From the NCBI GenBank assembly GCA_020445785.1, contig JAGRFZ010000017.1, positions 1-51,616 on the forward strand: DNA of 51,616 bases, read 5' to 3'. The position numbers and the translations under genes were made by a program. The stretch comes from Rhodocyclaceae bacterium. GTDB lineage: Bacteria > Pseudomonadota > Gammaproteobacteria > Burkholderiales > Rhodocyclaceae. This document shows, piece after piece, positions 49,406 through 51,616 of the stretch (position 1 is its first letter; each line of letters opens with the position of its first letter). The notes below the pieces were generated by a model. The model was given only the letters and a program-made list of their open reading frames with translations, did not search any database and was not told where the DNA came from.

Positions 49406-51616
49406 GCCGACGGCGCCCCCTTCGCCTGGCGAGGCGACTCGTCGGCGCCGTCCTCCGCGACGGCCTCGTCGTCGTCGTCACCAGCCTCCCCGGCTTCCCA
49501 TAGCACGGCCAGGGGGTCTAGGCTGCGCCAGGCCGGCACCGAGACCATGACGCCTGCCACCAACGCGCCGATCCGGCTCGCCCACCACACCGCACCGACG
49601 GTGAGTACGATGCCCGACAAGGCGACCTGCTCGAACGCGAATTGGATATCCTCACCCGCCTGCTCGAGTTGTTCGACAACCTCGTCAGGCAGGTCGACGC
49701 GGGACGCCGAATCCTGCCGCGTTTCGAGCGCAGATGCCTCGGTTTCGATTCCGCGCGCGATCCAGCTCAGGACTTCGAACTCGTTGGTGTCGCCGTTTCT
49801 GGCCGACACCTCGCCGATCGCGACCCGGAATCGGATGTTCGTCTCGGCGGCGGCATCGGGAGAGACCACCTGGCTTGCGCGAGCCGATGCGGCACCGAAC
49901 ACGAAAGTCGCTTCACCGAGCGGAGCGGCCGGTATGGCATTGTCTTCGGTCTGCGCCGCAGCGCCGTCGGGCTCGTCCACTTCCTCATCGGGTGATTCGT
50001 CCGGATTCGCGGTCGTGCGCTCCACGGGGGACTGGATACTCCCACCGTCGGGGCTTTCATCGATGACTTCGACGCCGAGCGCCACACGGATCGACAGCCC
50101 CTGGGAATCGATCGCACCACGGGAATCGCTGGCCTGGACGACAACGCGATACACGCCATCGCCGTCGGCATCGGCAGGCGCCGCAGGATTTGGCGGGCTG
50201 GCGAAGCGCAGGATGCCGGTAGCGGCATCCAGCACGAAGGCGGCCGCATCTTCGCCGCCGACGATGGCATAGCGCAGCACATCACCGGCGTCGGGGTCGG
50301 TGGCGAAGATGGTCGTCGTGAAGCCGTAGCCGGTACCTGCCTCCAGCGACGCGTTGTCCTGTCCTCCCGCGGAGACGATTGTCGGCGCATGGTTGGTCGC
50401 AAGCACGACGACGCCGAAGGACTGGATGGTGGCATTCTCGCCGTCGGACGCCGACAGTGTGACTTGCCAAGTGCCCACCTGGGCCGCGCCGGGCGTTCCG
50501 ACCAACAGCGCGGTGCCGTCACCTCGATCGACGAAAGTGAGCCAACCCGGGAGCGATGCTGCCTCGATCGAGGGCGGCGCGCTGCCATCCGGATCGACGG
50601 TTCGGACCTCGTAGCGGTATTCGACACCCTCGACGGCGGAATCCAGCGGAGCGCTGACGAACAGCGGTGGCTGATCGGCCGCCGCCACCGAGATCACGAA
50701 TCGCTCGTCGTGGGTAGCGCCAGCGCCATCAGTGACCCGGACGACGACCTCGTAGGTCGACTGACGCTGTCCGTCGATGCGGCCATCGGCAATCGTCAGC
50801 AGGTCGCCGGCCGCACCACCGACCGCGAAACGCGCCTGGTCCGCCCCGCCGACGATCGTATACCCATGAATATCCGTGGCGTCCGGATCCACCACACTGA
50901 GGCGCCCCACGGCGAAGCCCGAGCCCGTGTCGGTGCCGTCGACCACCGTGGATCCGTCGAGTTCGATCCGGAGCGGGGCGTCGTTGGCATCGGTCACGGT
51001 CACGAAAATCGTCTGGCTCGTACTGAGGCCACCGTCACTGACCCGCACATCGACCACGTATACGTTGTCCCCGTTCGCGTCGACCGGCTGCTCGAAGTCC
51101 GGCGCATTCCTGAAGCGCAATGCCCCGCTCACGGTGTCGATCTCGAACAGGCCGGCATCGCTGCCACCCGTGATGGCGAACCGAAGATTCGCACCGACAT
51201 CGGGATCACTTGCCAGCACGGTCATCACGTCGTCGGTGTTTTCGGGCACCGAAATCGCATTCGGCGACGTGATGGTCGGCGCGCCACTGTTGTTCGGCAC
51301 GATGGTGATCGAGACGGTGGCGTCGGACGTCTCGCCATCGTTGTCGGTCACCCGATAGGTGAAGCTGTCGCTGAAATTCTCGGTGCCGTCGTGGGTGTAG
51401 CTGAAGGTGCCGTCGGCGTTCAAGGTCAGCGAGCCGAAGGTGACGTCGGTGACCAGCGAGACGGTGACCGGCGTGTCGCCCAAACCAGCGTCGTTGGCCA
51501 GAACGGAGGTGGCGGCGCTGTCGAGCGCCGTAGCGGTGCCGCCTTCGGCAACGGTGATCGCGTCAGGGTTGGCCACCGGGGTCTGGTCAGACACCGGCGT
51601 GATCGTGATGCTGACC
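49402..51616 (-). CDS. C-terminal part of a giant cadherin/VCBS-like repeat protein (5' end outside window)
   Basis: The frame is open from the window edge to the TGA at 49402-49404, giving at least 737 residues; the start is not in view. The N-terminal part seen is a VCBS-type repeat (TVSITIVPN, SLTLNADGTFSYTHDGTENFSDSFTYRVTDNDGETSD), followed by several cadherin-like modules with the DxDxGDxLRYAIVGG and FEIDTVSGALRF patterns and an Ig-like putative module (PGWLTFVDRGDGTALLVGTP). The last 200 residues differ: an acidic linker, then a membrane hairpin (SGIVLTVGAVWWASRIGALVAGVMVSVPAWRSLDPLAVL) and a short acidic tail. This anchors a long surface or periplasmic adhesin by its C-terminus. It is translationally coupled to the PAS-GGDEF gene. 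Confidence 0.88.
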   Translation of the reverse strand, partial: VSITITPVSDQTPVANPDAITVAEGGTATALDSAATSVLANDAGLGDTPVTVSLVTDVTFGSLTLNADGTFSYTHDGTENFSDSFTYRVTDNDGETSDATVSITIVPNNSGAPTITSPNAISVPENTDDVMTVLASDPDVGANLRFAITGGSDAGLFEIDTVSGALRFRNAPDFEQPVDANGDNVYVVDVRVSDGGLSTSQTIFVTVTDANDAPLRIELDGSTVVDGTDTGSGFAVGRLSVVDPDATDIHGYTIVGGADQARFAVGGAAGDLLTIADGRIDGQRQSTYEVVVRVTDGAGATHDERFVISVAAADQPPLFVSAPLDSAVEGVEYRYEVRTVDPDGSAPPSIEAASLPGWLTFVDRGDGTALLVGTPGAAQVGTWQVTLSASDGENATIQSFGVVVLATNHAPTIVSAGGQDNASLEAGTGYGFTTTIFATDPDAGDVLRYAIVGGEDAAAFVLDAATGILRFASPPNPAAPADADGDGVYRVVVQASDSRGAIDSQGLSIRVALGVEVIDESPDGGSIQSPVERTTANPDESPDEEVDEPDGAAAQTEDNAIPAAPLGEATFVFGAASARASQVVSPDAAAETNIRFRVAIGEVSARNGDTNEFEVLSWIARGIETEASALETRQDSASRVDLPDEVVEQLEQAGEDIQFAFEQVALSGIVLTVGAVWWASRIGALVAGVMVSVPAWRSLDPLAVLWEAGEAGDDDDEAVAEDGADESPRQAKGAPSA

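Noticed and set aside
1-51616. CRISPR arrays, tRNA or rRNA genes, insertion sequences, phage genes
   Set aside because: Read for all of these; no spaced identical direct repeats, no cloverleaf with a CCA-end context, and no transposase or integrase motif was seen.

Overview
This is a high-GC (roughly two-thirds G+C by eye), gene-dense stretch of chromosome from a Gram-negative bacterium, most likely a free-living gamma- or betaproteobacterium. The envelope genes support this: two PEP-CTERM surface proteins, a lipobox lipoprotein, a chemotaxis receptor, a periplasmic rhodanese and MscS-type channels. No genus can be named safely. I see no rRNA, tRNA, CRISPR array, insertion sequence or prophage. 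About 41 protein genes account for nearly all of the sequence, and many neighbours overlap by ATGA (translational coupling).

Layout. 1-2745: the tail of an unknown gene and a long, internally repeated PEP-CTERM protein. 3006-6538: an oxidoreductase operon on the minus strand (quinone-reductase-like MDR, HbpS/GlcG-like protein, old yellow enzyme) with a divergent LysR regulator. 6581-12724: a LacI regulator divergent from an alpha-glucoside ABC transporter (aglEFGK), with two identical 14-bp operators spaced 147 bp apart. 12791-16019: a small Cys-rich protein, a VOC protein, a methyltransferase and a cytosolic BtuF-like protein. 16047-27387: a signalling island with two very large hybrid histidine kinases, a REC protein and a REC-GGDEF cyclase; three sigma-28 (FliA)-like promoters sit in front of it, tying it to motility. 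27482-30397: a SAM hydrolase followed by ethanolamine ammonia-lyase EutBC. 30452-33481: an SDR lacking the usual catalytic Tyr, a chemotaxis receptor and a periplasmic rhodanese. 34029-38253: a BON-MscS channel, a photolyase-like protein without the antenna domain, and a regulator with two LuxR-type HTH domains. 38521-42329: a second PEP-CTERM protein, a helical repeat lipoprotein, a small secreted protein and a UvrD-like helicase. 42482-45348: LysR, a DUF2254 membrane protein and a zinc-ribbon-like unknown. 45500-47791: a tight four-gene operon of two DUF1538 membrane proteins, a PII-like protein and a CBS protein. 47870-51616 (minus): a very long cadherin/VCBS-type repeat protein, cut by the window edge, coupled to a PAS-GGDEF cyclase.

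The best candidate for an undescribed system is the DUF1538-DUF1538-PII-CBS operon. It looks like a two-subunit membrane transporter or channel controlled by two nucleotide-sensing cytosolic proteins. The second most interesting theme is surface and motility control: sigma-28-type promoters in front of the kinase/c-di-GMP island, and a giant surface protein translationally coupled to a diguanylate cyclase.
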